Below are positions 16,701 through 30,900 of a stretch of DNA of 64,000 bases, piece by piece (the stretch's first letter is position 1; each line of letters opens with the position of its first letter). The notes under the pieces are model-generated. The model saw only the letters and a list, made by a program, of their open reading frames with translations, made no database searches and was not told where the DNA came from. The position numbers and the translations under genes were made by a program. Source of the stretch: Maylandia zebra. Lineage: Eukaryota > Chordata > Actinopteri > Cichliformes > Cichlidae. Where the stretch lies: assembly GCF_041146795.1 (NCBI RefSeq), contig NC_135185.1:8295529-8359528 (forward strand). The letters run 5' to 3'.

Positions 16701-19700
16701 CATTTATTGATAATAATCTTCAACTAATCTCGAGAAAGACATTTGTTTTGTTGCCAAGACTCAGATGAGACGATCACATGTCTGTATAGTAAATGTGAAG
16801 CTTGACCTAGACGCTTGTTTCAGTTCTTCCACCTTTGTTACTTTCATCTACTTTCGGTCTTTATGTTAAAGGCTGCTGGCAGTAGCTTCATGTTTAAGAC
16901 CAAGACAGAGTAGGGGAAATAATTGTTTGATTTTCTGCTGAATTTGTAAGTTTGCTCACTACCAATGAAATGAACAGGCTCTATTTTGATGGTATTTTCA
17001 TTTTAACAGAGAGAGGCAGGATATCAACCACAAATCCAGAAAAAATACATTACATAAAAGTCATACATGTTTAGGTTAATGAGAGAAATAAGTATTTGAT
17101 CCTCTTCAAGCAGCCAAAATTCTTTCTCTCATAGATTGTCTTTGTGCCCATGCAGCACATAGATTTCAATCAATCAATCATTGAATTACAGATCTGAACT
17201 TGGCATATGTATGAAGCACCTGTCCATCAGTTCCTTCAATTCCAACCTCTTCACCACCAAGAGAGGAGGCATTGGTGTTCTCACAGTCACTGAGAACACC
17301 ATTGGTAACACGCTGTGCTGTAATAATTGAAATCTTGGCCTGACCGCAAGGTTCACCTGCTCAAGAAGGCACATGCAGAGGCCTATCTTAAGCTTGCCAG
17401 AGAACATCTAAATGATTCAGACAAGGCTTGGGAGAAAGTGCTGCTAACAGAAGAAAACAAAACTGATCCCTTGGGCAACAAATCAGCCTTCCATGTTTGG
17501 AGGAAGAGAAATGCCGAGTATAACCCAAAGAACACCATCCTCACAGTCAAGCACGGAGGTGCAAACATGCTTTTGGGGTTGATTCAGGATTACTTCAGTG
17601 CATTGAGGGATCAGTGGATGGAGATATGTACTGTAATATCTTGGATGAGAACCTCCTTCCCTCAGCCAGAACCCTAAAGATAGGTAGCGGATGGGTTTTC
17701 CAGCATGACGGTGACCCAAAAAGTATCACTAAGTGAACAAAGGAGTGGATAAAGAAGAACCACATTAAGGTCATAGAATGTCTCAAGACCTCAGTCCTAT
17801 AGAAAATCTGTGGAGTCATGAAACCTAAAGGATTTAGAGGGTTTCTGTGAAAAGGACTGGGACAAAATCCCTCATGAGATTGCTGTTCTTACCAACAAAG
17901 GCTACCCCACCATGTACTAAGTGATGTTTTGCTTGGGAATCAAATTCTTGTTTCAAATCATTTTACGACCTTTATTTAATGTGTTTTTTCTGGACTTTTG
18001 GTTGATATTCTGCCTCTCTCCATTAAAAGGAAACTACCATAAAAATGAGAAATTGCTCATTTTCAAGTGAACAATGTCACAAATTCAACAGGGGATCAAA
18101 AAATTATTTCCCCCACTGTATGAATCTCAAACCCCCTAAAATAAGAAGATGTATACTTCTTAAAATACCAAACTCTTCTTTTAAATTGATAGGAAAGAGA
18201 AACCAATTGCACAGCCTATAAAAATGTATTCAGTTTAGGGCTGCCACGATTTGTCGACTAGTCACGATTACGTCGACTATCAAAATCGTCGACGACTGAT
18301 TTAATAGTCGACACGTCGTTTGAAACTTTGTATGATCACAAAAGACGCAGGAATAAGTGGCAGGATTTAAGAGTGTAATAACGGACTGAAACAGAAGATG
18401 GCAGCATTGCATGTACAAGGATGTCAGCTACCGTTAAACCCCGAAGAAGAAGAAGAAGAAGAAGCAGCTGTGTCCCAGAATTCATAGCGCGGCCCGGCGC
18501 AGTTTCCAACAATGGCGGCAGCTAGTTAGTTTTAATGTTACTCTTATTATTCTTTCTGGGTCACAAAATAAACGTTTAACATATTTTCAGGCGAGAATGT
18601 AGCTGTGTAAACCTCAAATATCTGCTCAGTTTATCAGGACACCACATATTTTCAAAAGCGCTCCGACGTTTTCGGAGACATCTGTTACCCACTAGCTCGT
18701 TAGCGAGCCGGGGGCTAGGCTCACTAGCGCTGTGAGAACACCGGACTCCCCGCAAATCGTTTTCAAACCCACCGCCGTCTTTCGCTACTCAGGTTAAATA
18801 TATATGAGTCACTTAGATAACTTAAAATGTTATTGTTTGGCTTTTTTTTTTAGTATTTTATTTGTTCCTGAGTAAATCAGTTTGTCTGAGATTAAAGTTA
18901 TAGTTTTTACACAGCTGAATAAACCTCAAGCAGACAGCTGATTATCAGAAGTGTGAGATGCTCCAGAATATACTCCAGTGTCCTGTTATATTTTAGATAG
19001 CAAGGAGTTTATTAAACTTCACCGAAACAATCTGCAAATTTCATTAAAATTTAATAAACTATCATCTTGTCTTTATTTTTAGTTAGCACAGACCTTAAAC
19101 ACTTAAAGCTGTAAGCTAATGATAGTTATATGAGAGCAGATGCTGCTGGTGCAATAAGCTGTAGTTTTACGTCTAATGGATGATGATCTGATTAGTCGAC
19201 TAATCGCAAAAATAATCGGTGACTAGTCGACTATCAAAATAATCGTTTGTGGCAGCCCTAATTCAGTTATAGCGGACTTTCTTTTTCCAAGTTTATTTCT
19301 CAGTGCCAGCAGTGGGAATCCGGCTGCTTGTAAACAGCGGCTCTAACTTGCTCTTTCCCTCATTCACTTGGGATATTTGCTGCAGCCTCTCTGACATTAT
19401 TCCCACACTTTTAGTGTGTAAACCAAAGTGGCAACAGTTTGACCAAACCTCAAGCGAGATCTTAATCTGTGTACAGTAAAGAGCAGACATTATAGTGACT
19501 GCTGTTTACTGTGGCTGTGACAGGGAATGCGTGTAGACTTCGCCTGCCAACGCTGCATGTGCTGTCTGCAGCACAGCTCGTGTGAGGAAAGCTTCAGCAT
19601 TTTGTACGAGCGTCTGATTGTTCTCTTCTGGTTCCTATTTCTTCATTCAGAGGATGTTTTTGTTGTTCTTTGGATAGACTGCAAAGCTGAAAAACTTCTT

Positions 19701-22700
19701 GGGCTGTACTCAGTACTTTGCAAAGGAAGTTGACGTGACTGTTAACTGTGTGCATGAATGGAAACCACAGTCCGATTTGTGTTATCACAACAATTACCAG
19801 TTAAGATTTTACCTGGAGTGTTGATGTCTTATGATTGCAATAAAAAACATAACCTATCTTGTGATTTTTATGTTTTGCTTCCAATGTCATATATCAAGCC
19901 AAATTTCAGGCCTTTCTTTTTGTTTTAAAACTATGTAGACTGGATAGAGCAGACCCTGCTGTGTTATATGAGAACAGTGATTCCCTCCAGAGCGACTGCA
20001 GACATTCCTGGCTGCACTCCATTCAAGGACGTTTTATTCGTCCCCTGCAGACGGTTCACAGTAGTACGAGGGGAAATGTGTGTTTTCTCTCAGACACGTG
20101 TGAAGGCTGAGGCTTTGGGGGGAGGTTTGGAGTCATAGAAAGGGGGTCTGGGTAAGATAATGAACAGACTACCAGGACATGAAATGAGTCACAATGTTCA
20201 TCTTTTTGGTGATATTTTATGGAACAAAGAGCTTCCAGTAGTCATACTTCACTACTTAAAAATACCTTGAGTTGTGTGTAGTCATAAACAATGTGGCAAC
20301 GAAGCTGAGGCGATAAGTGAGCGTTAGATTAGATCAGCAAAGTAAAACTCAGCCTCCGGTCCAAGCTAATAACAGCTGGTCCAACTCACATTAACTGTTG
20401 GCTTAGCTACCACCTTTCTACATTTCCAATTGGAAAATCTCAAACTCCTCCTTTCACGCTGACCTAATCAGTGCTACGTGTGATGTCACTGATACCTGAT
20501 CTGTTTTGCTCAGGCAGTCTGCAAGCTATTCAAGTACCCAGTAGTCTTTATATGCTGTGCAGAGCTTTGCAAACCAGTCTCTATATGTTGCAGCTGTAAC
20601 TGTAAAAAAACAAACCCTGCTCTTCCCCTTGTGGTGAACTTTGCTGTGACTCCATTTCCTGTTTAAGCCAAATTTTAAACTGATTAGTATTAGACTTGCC
20701 ACATCAGCCTACGCGCTGTTTTGAGGCCCTGCATGCAAGGACATCTCCAAAGCCTCTGCACTGGTTGGTTCCTGGCCATGAGTGTGGAAGCGTGTGGAAG
20801 TCAAAATACAGGAGATTACCATCAAATATAAATAACTGCAATCACTAGTAACTAATAAATTCCTTTCTCAGTGGTAATCCTTACTAAAATGGATTTTTGG
20901 AGCCGGCGCTGATTTTGATTTATAGGGAGTAAAAAAACCCTAAAAAAACAAACATAAATTACATTATGCAATTCACAAACTCATTTTATTACTTATTGTA
21001 AAGCCTCTGCGTTACAGCAGCCACACAGCTGGGATGCATGCTCTGCCACATGTGCTGCACATGGTGCTAAGTATTGCAAAAAGTGCAGTCAGCAACGCTC
21101 TGCTGGACAAGCTAAATAACCACAACCTCGAGCTTTTTTTCCCTGCATTATCTTTTCGTACGGTCACATGTAGAGTAACACATCTGTGACATGCCAAGGC
21201 TGTTTTATCACTCAAGCTATGAAATATAACTGCGCTATATTAGTCAATAACCAATACTGTGTTGATAAATGCTTACTGAGGATGTCCATTGCACTAATGA
21301 ATTCTCAACGGTTAGAGTTGCTTTCAGCTGTTATCACACATGTGCGCATTGTGTATGTATGTGTACTTACAGAATGCTAGAACTGTTACTCACCACTGTC
21401 TCTTCACTAGCTTAACTAAATGTGTGTATTGACCAAAGACAGCCTGTGTATGTGTTAGTGTGAATTGTGTGCTTGGATGTCGTTTCTCTCCTGCATGTGA
21501 TGGAATTTGGCTGTCTCACTGTTACAGACGTCTGAAAAAGCGAGCAGCTGAGAAGGTCTCCAGGCCAAAGGTTAATGTTTCAGCCGGTGGAAGGTACACT
21601 GTTTACTGTAGTTTTGGTAGTGGGTTTCCAGTTGGAGTAGAAAATAACCACTCAGTGCCTGCTTTTTAGCTAGTTGTCCCTTCCCCTCTCTAATCTCATA
21701 TTATTATGTTGTGTGGAGCATATGAAGGGGTTGTGGTACATTGTGCTAAGGTACTTTTCTTCCCATTTCTGTCTTTTAACATGTCTGCTGACAGCACAGA
21801 TTGAGAATGATACCTAAGTCAAAGCATATTACTTAAATTTTATATATTTATATCATCAGCACAAACCCATTCTTACTAAAATTCTTAGCATTCCACAGTA
21901 TTAATAACAAAACACATAATGAATCTTTTGATGATACAGATGTTGTCAATCTGTGCAGTGTCAGAGGCCTGTTTGTTTTAATGCATTAGTCCTCCTAATC
22001 TAATGCAACAGCTGGAAATCCCATTCTTCATTATGGCCTGCTTTTTGGAGGAGGTCAGCAACTTTTCATCCTGGGTTCTTACACTGAAGCAGTCGCAGAC
22101 ATTTGACTGCAGAGTTCATATAACCGAAAGTGACCTGCATCTGGTAGAATCTGCAAATAATTGACAGTGTTTGTTTTATCCAGTTCATCCTGTTTCATCC
22201 TGGTATGTGAGTATTAGGAAGTCGCACCACAGATGTTTTTGGATGTGTTACATGATACTTTTTGGTGTCCTGAGGTTAAACTTTTGCTCCTGAGGAAAAT
22301 GAATTATTACAGTGAATAGCTAAGCTTAACAGATAAATGTGGTGTGAAGGAATATACCTTAAATCAGCAGTCCCCAACCTTTAAGGTGTCGCAGATAAAT
22401 ACAACAAAATAAAACCGGTACCGGTACCAAAAAAAAGAAGATTTACTCATAACACACGGGAAAAGACCCAGGGAAACTGAGTTAATGATAAAAACAATAA
22501 AAAAATAACACGAAAAACTGATTAAAAACCCTCGAAACCATAAATTTCACACCCGAGCCTCAACTCTCGTGGCCCGGAACCAAACAACTCCGTGGCCCGG
22601 GCGTTGGGGACCTTAAATGACCATGCTGGTTTTTTTCTTCAAGTCAGCTAATCCCTCAAAACGATCAGAATAAATAAATTTGTCCTTTTCCAGTTTGTGG

Positions 22701-24915
22701 TTTTCAATGCCAAAGCTTGAAATAGTTTTTTTTTTTCCAGTCATTGTGTTGTAGATTTTTTGGGATTGTTGTCCCAACACATGACCCCGTTTTGGCCAAC
22801 CTTTAACTGACTTTATAATACGTTGGTATACAGAGGATCTCATGAACCTAATGACTGCTCGGGTCCTGTGGCTGCAAAAAAGTCCAAATCATCACCTTCA
22901 CCACTGTGCTTGACAGTAGGTATGAGACGCTTGTGCTGATATGCTGTGGTTGGTTTTTGCCAAACATGGCAAACATGGCGCATCGTGGCCAGACATTTCC
23001 ACTGTGGTCTGATCTGTCCAAAGGACTAGCAACCTGCCCCAGCTTCTGCTTTTATAGAGACTTTTATACTCGCTGACTATCAGTTAATCAAGTACCTTTG
23101 ATTAGCACCACCTGGAAGCTGCGTACTCTTATTTCACATTGAAGCAGTGAAGGTGCTCTTATTAGTTTGGCAATCGAGCAACATTGAAATACTCTTTTTT
23201 TCTGGTTAAAACAATACATTTACAATTTGCAGATTCTATTTGATTCAGTTCTTGACATTTGAAGTTTTTGGGATAAGTAAGAAACTCTTTGACATTTAAA
23301 AGAAAAATCCATCAACACAAAGCACAGATCACCCTTACCCACAGACCCTGTATGGACTGTCATGTGACCTTTAACCATTAGACCTGCAGGAAACTGACAC
23401 ATCTGCTTTTTGTTTGCAGCCCATCCACACATAAAGCAATGCCATACCATATATAAAAAAAAAAAACCCTTAAAGTTCACACTGACATAAAAGTACATCA
23501 ATCACAGTAGCTTAGTTTGTACTAACCATGTGTCAGTGATCGTGTTAAACATGTGATACACTTTATGGCCCAAAGCATATGGACATACCAACTGTATCAC
23601 AATTTATTCTGTTCCTGGCCACCATCGTCACACCAACTGTATACAAAGGAAAGGCGAAATCTGAGTATGCTTTTGTCCATAAAGTGTATCTACTTATGTC
23701 AATGCTAATTAAACCTGTCGGGTCTCTGCCCTAATGGCCAACATTGTATGTTGTTGTGTTTTGTTTTCAGTCTATTTTTGTTGAAATTTTGTTGTAATTC
23801 ACCTAAGAAGGATGTGCTTGGTTCAACTAGCCTGTGGGCTTTTTGTGCATTTTTACTCTGCATTACATCAGTAAAACAGTGTTTTATAACTGTGTAACGA
23901 CAGTTGCTTAGCCTCTATGTTGAATATGGCACATCCTTTTGAAGAGTGTATCTGTACTAACACCCTATAATGTATTACGCAGTCTTTGTTACAATGATTT
24001 TTCACTTTGTCACATCACTTTCTTCACCTAACTGTGCACTCTAACCCATCTTTACCTTGCAGGCAGACACCCAAAGCTAAAGCTATCAATAAGTCTAAAC
24101 AGAGCAGCCCTGGCAAAAGGTAATCTGAGAATGAACAACGAAGTGGGGAAATTCAACCTGTCTGCAAAGACCAACACACATGCTAATAAAGTCAGCCAGA
24201 TTAGCCTAAAAGCAGCCAAAATATTGAATTTTCCCCTCTTCAAAAATAGAAAAACTGTCTAAACCAGATTCATTCTCTCCAGTATGACAACCTGTCCCAT
24301 GCATGTGAATACTTATAGAGAATAACTCTGACATACTGACATGAAAAAAAAATGAAGTAGAATCAACAAAATTTTGAATATTGAAATTGTCATAGATGTG
24401 TGTGCGTACCGTATATGTGATTGTGTTGTTGAATGTCCAAAGATTTGTTATTATAAAGAGCATTTTAGTGTTGAAAAACTGATGAAATAGCTTTTGTCAC
24501 ATAGAGTCAGGTAGTCTGCGTAGCTTAGCACAAAGACTAAAAAATAGCAGGCTCTGATCTGTTCTCTGTGCTCTGAATCGAGTGAATCAGTAGCAAAATG
24601 CAAATGTAAAAACCATTTGCTATTTTATAAAAGGTTACCTGACTTTTTTTCTCAGCCAAGCAGAGACCTTTGCCAAGATTTTATTTAAGTTTGTGCACGT
24701 TTAAGTTTCCTGTTGGTGGTCTTTGTTGCTACACTAACCAACTACAGCTATATATTGTATATGGATTATACATCCTCTTGTAAAATGTTCAGCAGGACAG
24801 AGTAATGAATATTTTCCAAAATGTGACATCTTTGTTAACCCAAGTGATAATCATAATCTTTATTTGTGTTTAAAACAAACCACACCAACATTTCTTATTA
24901 TTGCGTGCGTGCGTG

Positions 24916-24957
<42 letters not shown>

Positions 24958-27900
24958 AATTTTCTGTGTACCATAAATACAATCAGGGTATTGATTTGCT
25001 CAGTATTTCACTCACCACAGTCCCTGCTCGTGCTTCTGCTCCCTCCAGGTTGTATTTGGAACGTCAGAAGAACAACTTCCATCTTCACTCTGTGGCATGT
25101 ACGGGTACAGAGGTCCATCTGGCCGCCTGTCCGCTGGAATTCAACAAGCCAAACGCCACATCCTCCTGCGCAGGGGGCATGCCGGCTGTCATTAGCTGCA
25201 TGCCGGGGCCACTGTTCATGCAAAACAGCGGTTTGAAAAAGAAACTGAAAATTTCGGTAAAGTATTTTTTTGTGAAGTGGTCACAGATATGTGCTGGCAT
25301 AGTTGAATAACGTGAAGTGTCTCTTTGTTCTTTAGACCAATGTGAGGCTGAAAGGAGGTGCCAAGGTAGGCGAGGGTCGGGTCGAGGTGCTGAAAGACAA
25401 CGTGTGGGGGACTGTGTGCGACGACCGCTGGAATCTGCTGTCGGCCAGCGTTGTCTGCAGGGAGCTCGGCTTTGGCAGCGCCAAGGAGGCTCTCACCGGT
25501 GCCCGCATGGGTCAAGGTCAGGAATGATTAAAAAGTTTGTACAATGGTGATCTTTGGCTCCTCCAATCTGCATGTCAGAGTATCCTTGAGTGGGATACTG
25601 AGACCCAAGCTGCCCCCTATGCATTCATCAGAGTGTGAGTGTGTGAATGTTAGGTTTCAAGTACTTTGGCATAGTAAAAAGTGCCTGTGTGTGTGACTGG
25701 GTGAATGAGGCTTGTAGTAAGAAAGTGCTTCAGAGGGCTCAAATTTAATAGAAAAGTACCAGTGCATATCTAAAAGTTACCTGATCTGGTTCCACATATA
25801 CAGTGGGGCAAAAAAGTATTTAGTCAGCCACCGATTGTGCAAGTTCCCCCACCTAAAATGATGACAGAGGTCAGTAATTTGCACCAGAGGTACACTTCAA
25901 CTGTGAGAGACAGAATGTGAAAAAAAAATCCATGAATCCACATGGTAGGATTTGTAAAGAATTTATTCGTAAATCAGGGTGGAAAATAAGTATTTGGTCA
26001 ATAACAAAAATACAACTCAATACTTTGTAACATAACCTTTGTTGGCAATAACAGAGGTCAAACGTTTACTATAGGTCTTTACCAGGTTTGCACACACAGT
26101 AGCTGGTATTTTGGCCCATTCCTCCATGCAGATCTTCTCGAGAGCAGTGATGTTTTGGGGCTGTCGCCGAGCAACACGGACTTTCAACTCCCGCCACAGA
26201 TTTTCTATGGGGTTGAGGTCTGGAGACTGGCTAGGCCACTCCAGGACTTTCAAATGCTTCTTACGGATCCACTCCTTTGTTGCCCGGGCGGTGTGTTTTG
26301 GATCATTGTCGTGTTGGAAGACCCAGCCTCGTTTCATCTTCAAAGTTCTCACTGATGGAAGGAGGTTTTGGCTCAAAATCTCACGATACATGGCCCCATT
26401 CATTCTGTCCTTAACACGGATCAGTCGTCCTGTCCCCTTGGCAGAAAAACAGCCCCATAGCATGATGTTTCCACCCCCATGCTTCACAGTAGGTATGGTG
26501 TTCTTGGGATGCAACTCAGTATTCTTCTTCCTCCAAACACGACGAGTTGAGTTTATACCAAAAAGTTCTACTTTGGTTTTATCTGACCACATGACATTCT
26601 CCCAATCCTCTGCTGTATCATCCATGTGCTCTCTGGCAAACTTCAGACGGGCCTGGACATGCACTGGCTTCAGCAGCGGAACACGTCTGGCACTGCGGGA
26701 TTTGATTCCCTGCCGTTGTAGTGTGTTACTGATGGTGACCTTTGTTACTTTGGTCCCAGCTCTCTGCAGGTCATTCACCAGGTCCCCCCGTGTGGTTCTG
26801 GGATCTTTGCTCACCGTTCTCATGATCATTTTGACCCCACGGGATGAGATCTTGCGTGGAGCCCCAGATCTTTCCCCCAGAGGGAGATTATCAGTGGTCT
26901 TGTATGTCTTCCATTTTCTGATGATTGCTCCCACAGTTGATTTTTTCACACCAAGCTGCTTGCCTATTGTAGATTCACTCTTCCCAGTCTGGTGCAGGTC
27001 TACAATACTTTTCCTGGTGTCCTTCGAAAGCTCTTTGGTCTTGGCCATGGCGGAGTTTGGAGTCTGACTGTTTGAGGCTGTGGACAGGTGTCTTTTATAC
27101 AGATGATGAGTTCAAACAGGTGCCATTCATACAGGTAACGAGTGGGGGACAGAAAAGCTTCTTACAGAAGACGTTACAGGTCTGTGAGAGCCAGAGATTT
27201 TCCTTGTTTGAGGTGACCAAATACTTATTTTCCACCCTGATTTACGAATAAATTCTTTACAAATCCTACCATGTGAATTCATGGATTTTTTTTTCACATT
27301 CTGTCTCTCACAGTTGAAGTGTACCTCTGGTGCAAATTACTGACCTCTGTCATCATTTTAGGTGGGGGAACTTGCACAATCGGTGGCTGACTAAATACTT
27401 TTTTGCCCCATTGTAGATATCTAACTCAACTGAAGAGGTTATTTATAGAGAAATGTTTGTACAGATTCAAAAAAATTATTTTATAAGACTTTGATCATTG
27501 AGTGGATTCTGTTTGAGTTTTTTTTTTTTGCATTAAATCTCTTTGAAGCCAGGATGTGTTTATAACTGTCTTCAGAGAGGACTTCAGTCGCCAGCTGTCC
27601 GTCTCTGGCCTTCTAATCTCTCAGATCATCGCTTCAACCTGCAGAACTGATAATCTGCCTTTAACATTCCTACACGGATCCTCATTTGAAGCTTTTTGAA
27701 AAAGTAAAGGAATGCTACACTTGTAGAAAGATAAAAATGAAGGAATGGAGGACATGAGAGACAGAGCTGTAAATGTATTGTGCATTTTCTGATGAAGTCA
27801 TTACAATAATGGGCCTTTCATAGTGTGTTTTATCCATTAATTCTCCGACCGAGTGCCCCATTCATTAAATAGCTTTTTTTTTTATGTGTTTGTGATTCCT

Positions 27901-30900
27901 AAGTGGTGGTCAGGCACTTTTAGAGCAGAAAAGTATTTTTTTTCCAGCTGGGCTATGGATCATTTCATGTGACGACGAGGCAGTCAGTTTTATAAGGCCA
28001 GCATGTGTCTGGGCCACCTGGGCTCCACATGAGCAACAAGAATGACTTTTTCTGCCAAGGTGTAGAAGACATTGCATAGAGTCAAAGATGTGTGTACACT
28101 GAAGACATATAGAAATGTAATCTATGACAATATATGCATAGATTATGGTGAGTTGTGTTGTTAAATAACAATTGTAATAATTTTTGTAGCTAAACTCCCT
28201 GGTCTGCACTTTGTCCATTTCCTTGGCTTGTAGGAAAAATATTAAAGTTGTTGAAATTTGGCTGAAAAGCTGATCTACTTCCAAAAGCCTCACTGAAGGC
28301 TTAGAGCAGGCAGGTTGGGAATCCTGAATGAAGCAGTTTTTTGTGTATATGTGTGAAGAAATGCATGTCCTTGTGAACAAATTGCGCCTTTGTTAGGTCG
28401 TTTAAGGTGCTGAATTTCGAAGAATTTTCTAAAACCAATCCACACACACACAACAGCTGCACATAGATAATACAATTAGTTTCTTGCAGCTTCATAAAGA
28501 ACACACCCGTCACACCCGCTCTCAGAAATGCTGGGTGGGGATGTCTGCTGTAGTTTGTGTACATTATGATATCTACCACAGAAGAAGTTGGCCTGGGCTG
28601 TCTTCCAGAAAGCAGGTTTAGTCAAAACCTTGAATTCATTAACCCTGAGCTGCGATAAACTCTGGATTTTCCATTCCAGACAGAAAAGCAACACAAACTC
28701 TGGGTTCATTTCTGAAATCTTGCGCTTCTCACTGGCACGTGTTCCTTAGCATGCCTTGAGTTTAGTTTTCAGCTTTTAAGACACAGGGTGTCCTTTACAT
28801 GATCAATGTTTATTTGTTTATTTGTTTATTTATAAGGAACCACATTAGCTTCCACAACATTGGTTGCTAGTCTTCATGGGGCCCAAACCATCAAATACAA
28901 TCAAATAAAATGTTACACAATAAAGTGGATACCAAATATCCACATAATTTGGCTCTTACATCCACAGTAAGGTTTTACAATTGTGAAAATATAAGCATAT
29001 AAATATCAATAACACCAAAACAAAATACACAAATTTCCATTACAAATGGCATTGCCCTCTTACAGTATTTACAATGAATTAAAAGCTGCCTAATTGGGCT
29101 TTTAAGCGATTTTTAAAATTATGAATAGAAGCCAATTCTCTAATTGCATAAAAAAGTTGCTCTAAATATAACAGAGTTTTTCAAAAAGTTGCTTTTAACT
29201 CGAGGAGTTACTAAATTGCGGTTTGTTGAAAATCGTGTACTACGGTTATGTATTTCATCTGGATATTGCAACTGAGCAGAAAAAAAATATGGTGTGTTTA
29301 CCAGTATTGCTTTCTTTAAAAATACAAGTAAGTCATAGTATAATTTAGCTTGTGCAGAAAGCCAAGAATGTTTATCATGCATTTTATCAATATTTGTATA
29401 GTATGAACACCTTAACACTAATCTGGCCACCTTGTTCTGGACTAACTGAAGTCTGTTCAGATCTGTCTTATTAGCTGCTGACCAAATGATTGATCAGTAC
29501 TCTAGATCAGCGGTCCCCAACCTTTTTTGCGCCACGGACCGGCCTTTAAGGTGTCGCGGAAAAATACAACAAAATAAAACTAGTACCGGTACCGAAAAAA
29601 AGAAGATTTATTCATAACACACGTGAAAAGACCCAGGAAAACCAAGTTAACGATAAAAACGATAACAAAATAACGCTGAAAACCGATAAAAACCAGTTAT
29701 CTGTCATATGAATGTGAAGACAAATTGATTTGTTTAAATAACTATTTTTATCTGAACAGCACTCTACCTTTAAAATATTACATGCAGCAGACGTTTTCTC
29801 AGTCTGCCTCTGTTGGAGGTGATGTTGGTAGCACCGGCTCTGGAATATTTTAAAGCCTATATTATCAAAAGTATTCACTTACCCATCCAAATCATTGAAT
29901 TCAGTTGTTTCAAACACTTCCATGGCCACAGGTATGTAAAATCAAGCATGTAGACGTGCAGCTTTGCTACTAAATATTCCACAGTCAGCTGTTGGTAGTA
30001 TTGTAACAAAGTGGAAGCGATTTGGAACAACAGCAACTCAGGTACAATCAAAGAGCGGATTCAGCAGATGCTGAGGTGCATAGAGTGCAGAGATCACCAA
30101 CTTTCTGCAGAGTCAATCACTACAGACCTCCAAACTTCATGTGGCCTTCAGATTACCTTAAGAACAGAAGATGGAGAGCTTTATAGAATGGGTTTCCATG
30201 GCTGCATCAAGCCTTATATCAGCAAGCAGAATTCAAAGCATCAGATGCAGTGGTGTAAAGCCTGTTGCCACTGGATTCTAGAGCAGCGGAGACATGTTTC
30301 TGGACGAATCATGCTTCTCCATCTGGCAACTCAATGTACGAGTCTGTGTTTGGTGGTTGCCAGGAGAACCATACTTGTCTGACTGCACTGTACCAAATAT
30401 AAAGTTTGGTGGAGGGGGGTTATGGTGTGGGGTTGTTTTTCAGGAGTTGGGCTCAGTCCCTTAGCTCCAGTGAAAGGAACTCTTAATGCTTCACCATACC
30501 AAGACATTTTGGACACTTTCATGCTGCCAACTTTGTGGGAACAGTTTGGGGATTGCCCTTTCCTGTTCCAACATAACTGCACACCAGTGCACAAAGCAAG
30601 GTCCATAAAGACATGGATGGGAGAATTTATGGAAGAACCTGACTGGCTTGCACAGTCCTGTTCTCAACCCAACAGAACACCTTTGGGATAAACTACAGCA
30701 GCAAGCCCTTCTCATCCAAGATCAGTGTCTGGCCTCACAAATGCACTTCTGAAAAAATGTTCAGAAATTCCCATAAACATACTCCTGAACCTTGTGGAAA
30801 GCCTCCCCCAAAGAGTCAAAGCTGTTATAGCTGCAAAGGGTCGGCCAACATCATATTTAACCCTATGGATTAAGAATGGAATGTCACTCAAGTTTGAGGC

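Noticed and set aside
26111..27067. 318-codon plus-strand frame
   Set aside because: Antisense shadow of the intact Tc1 transposase.
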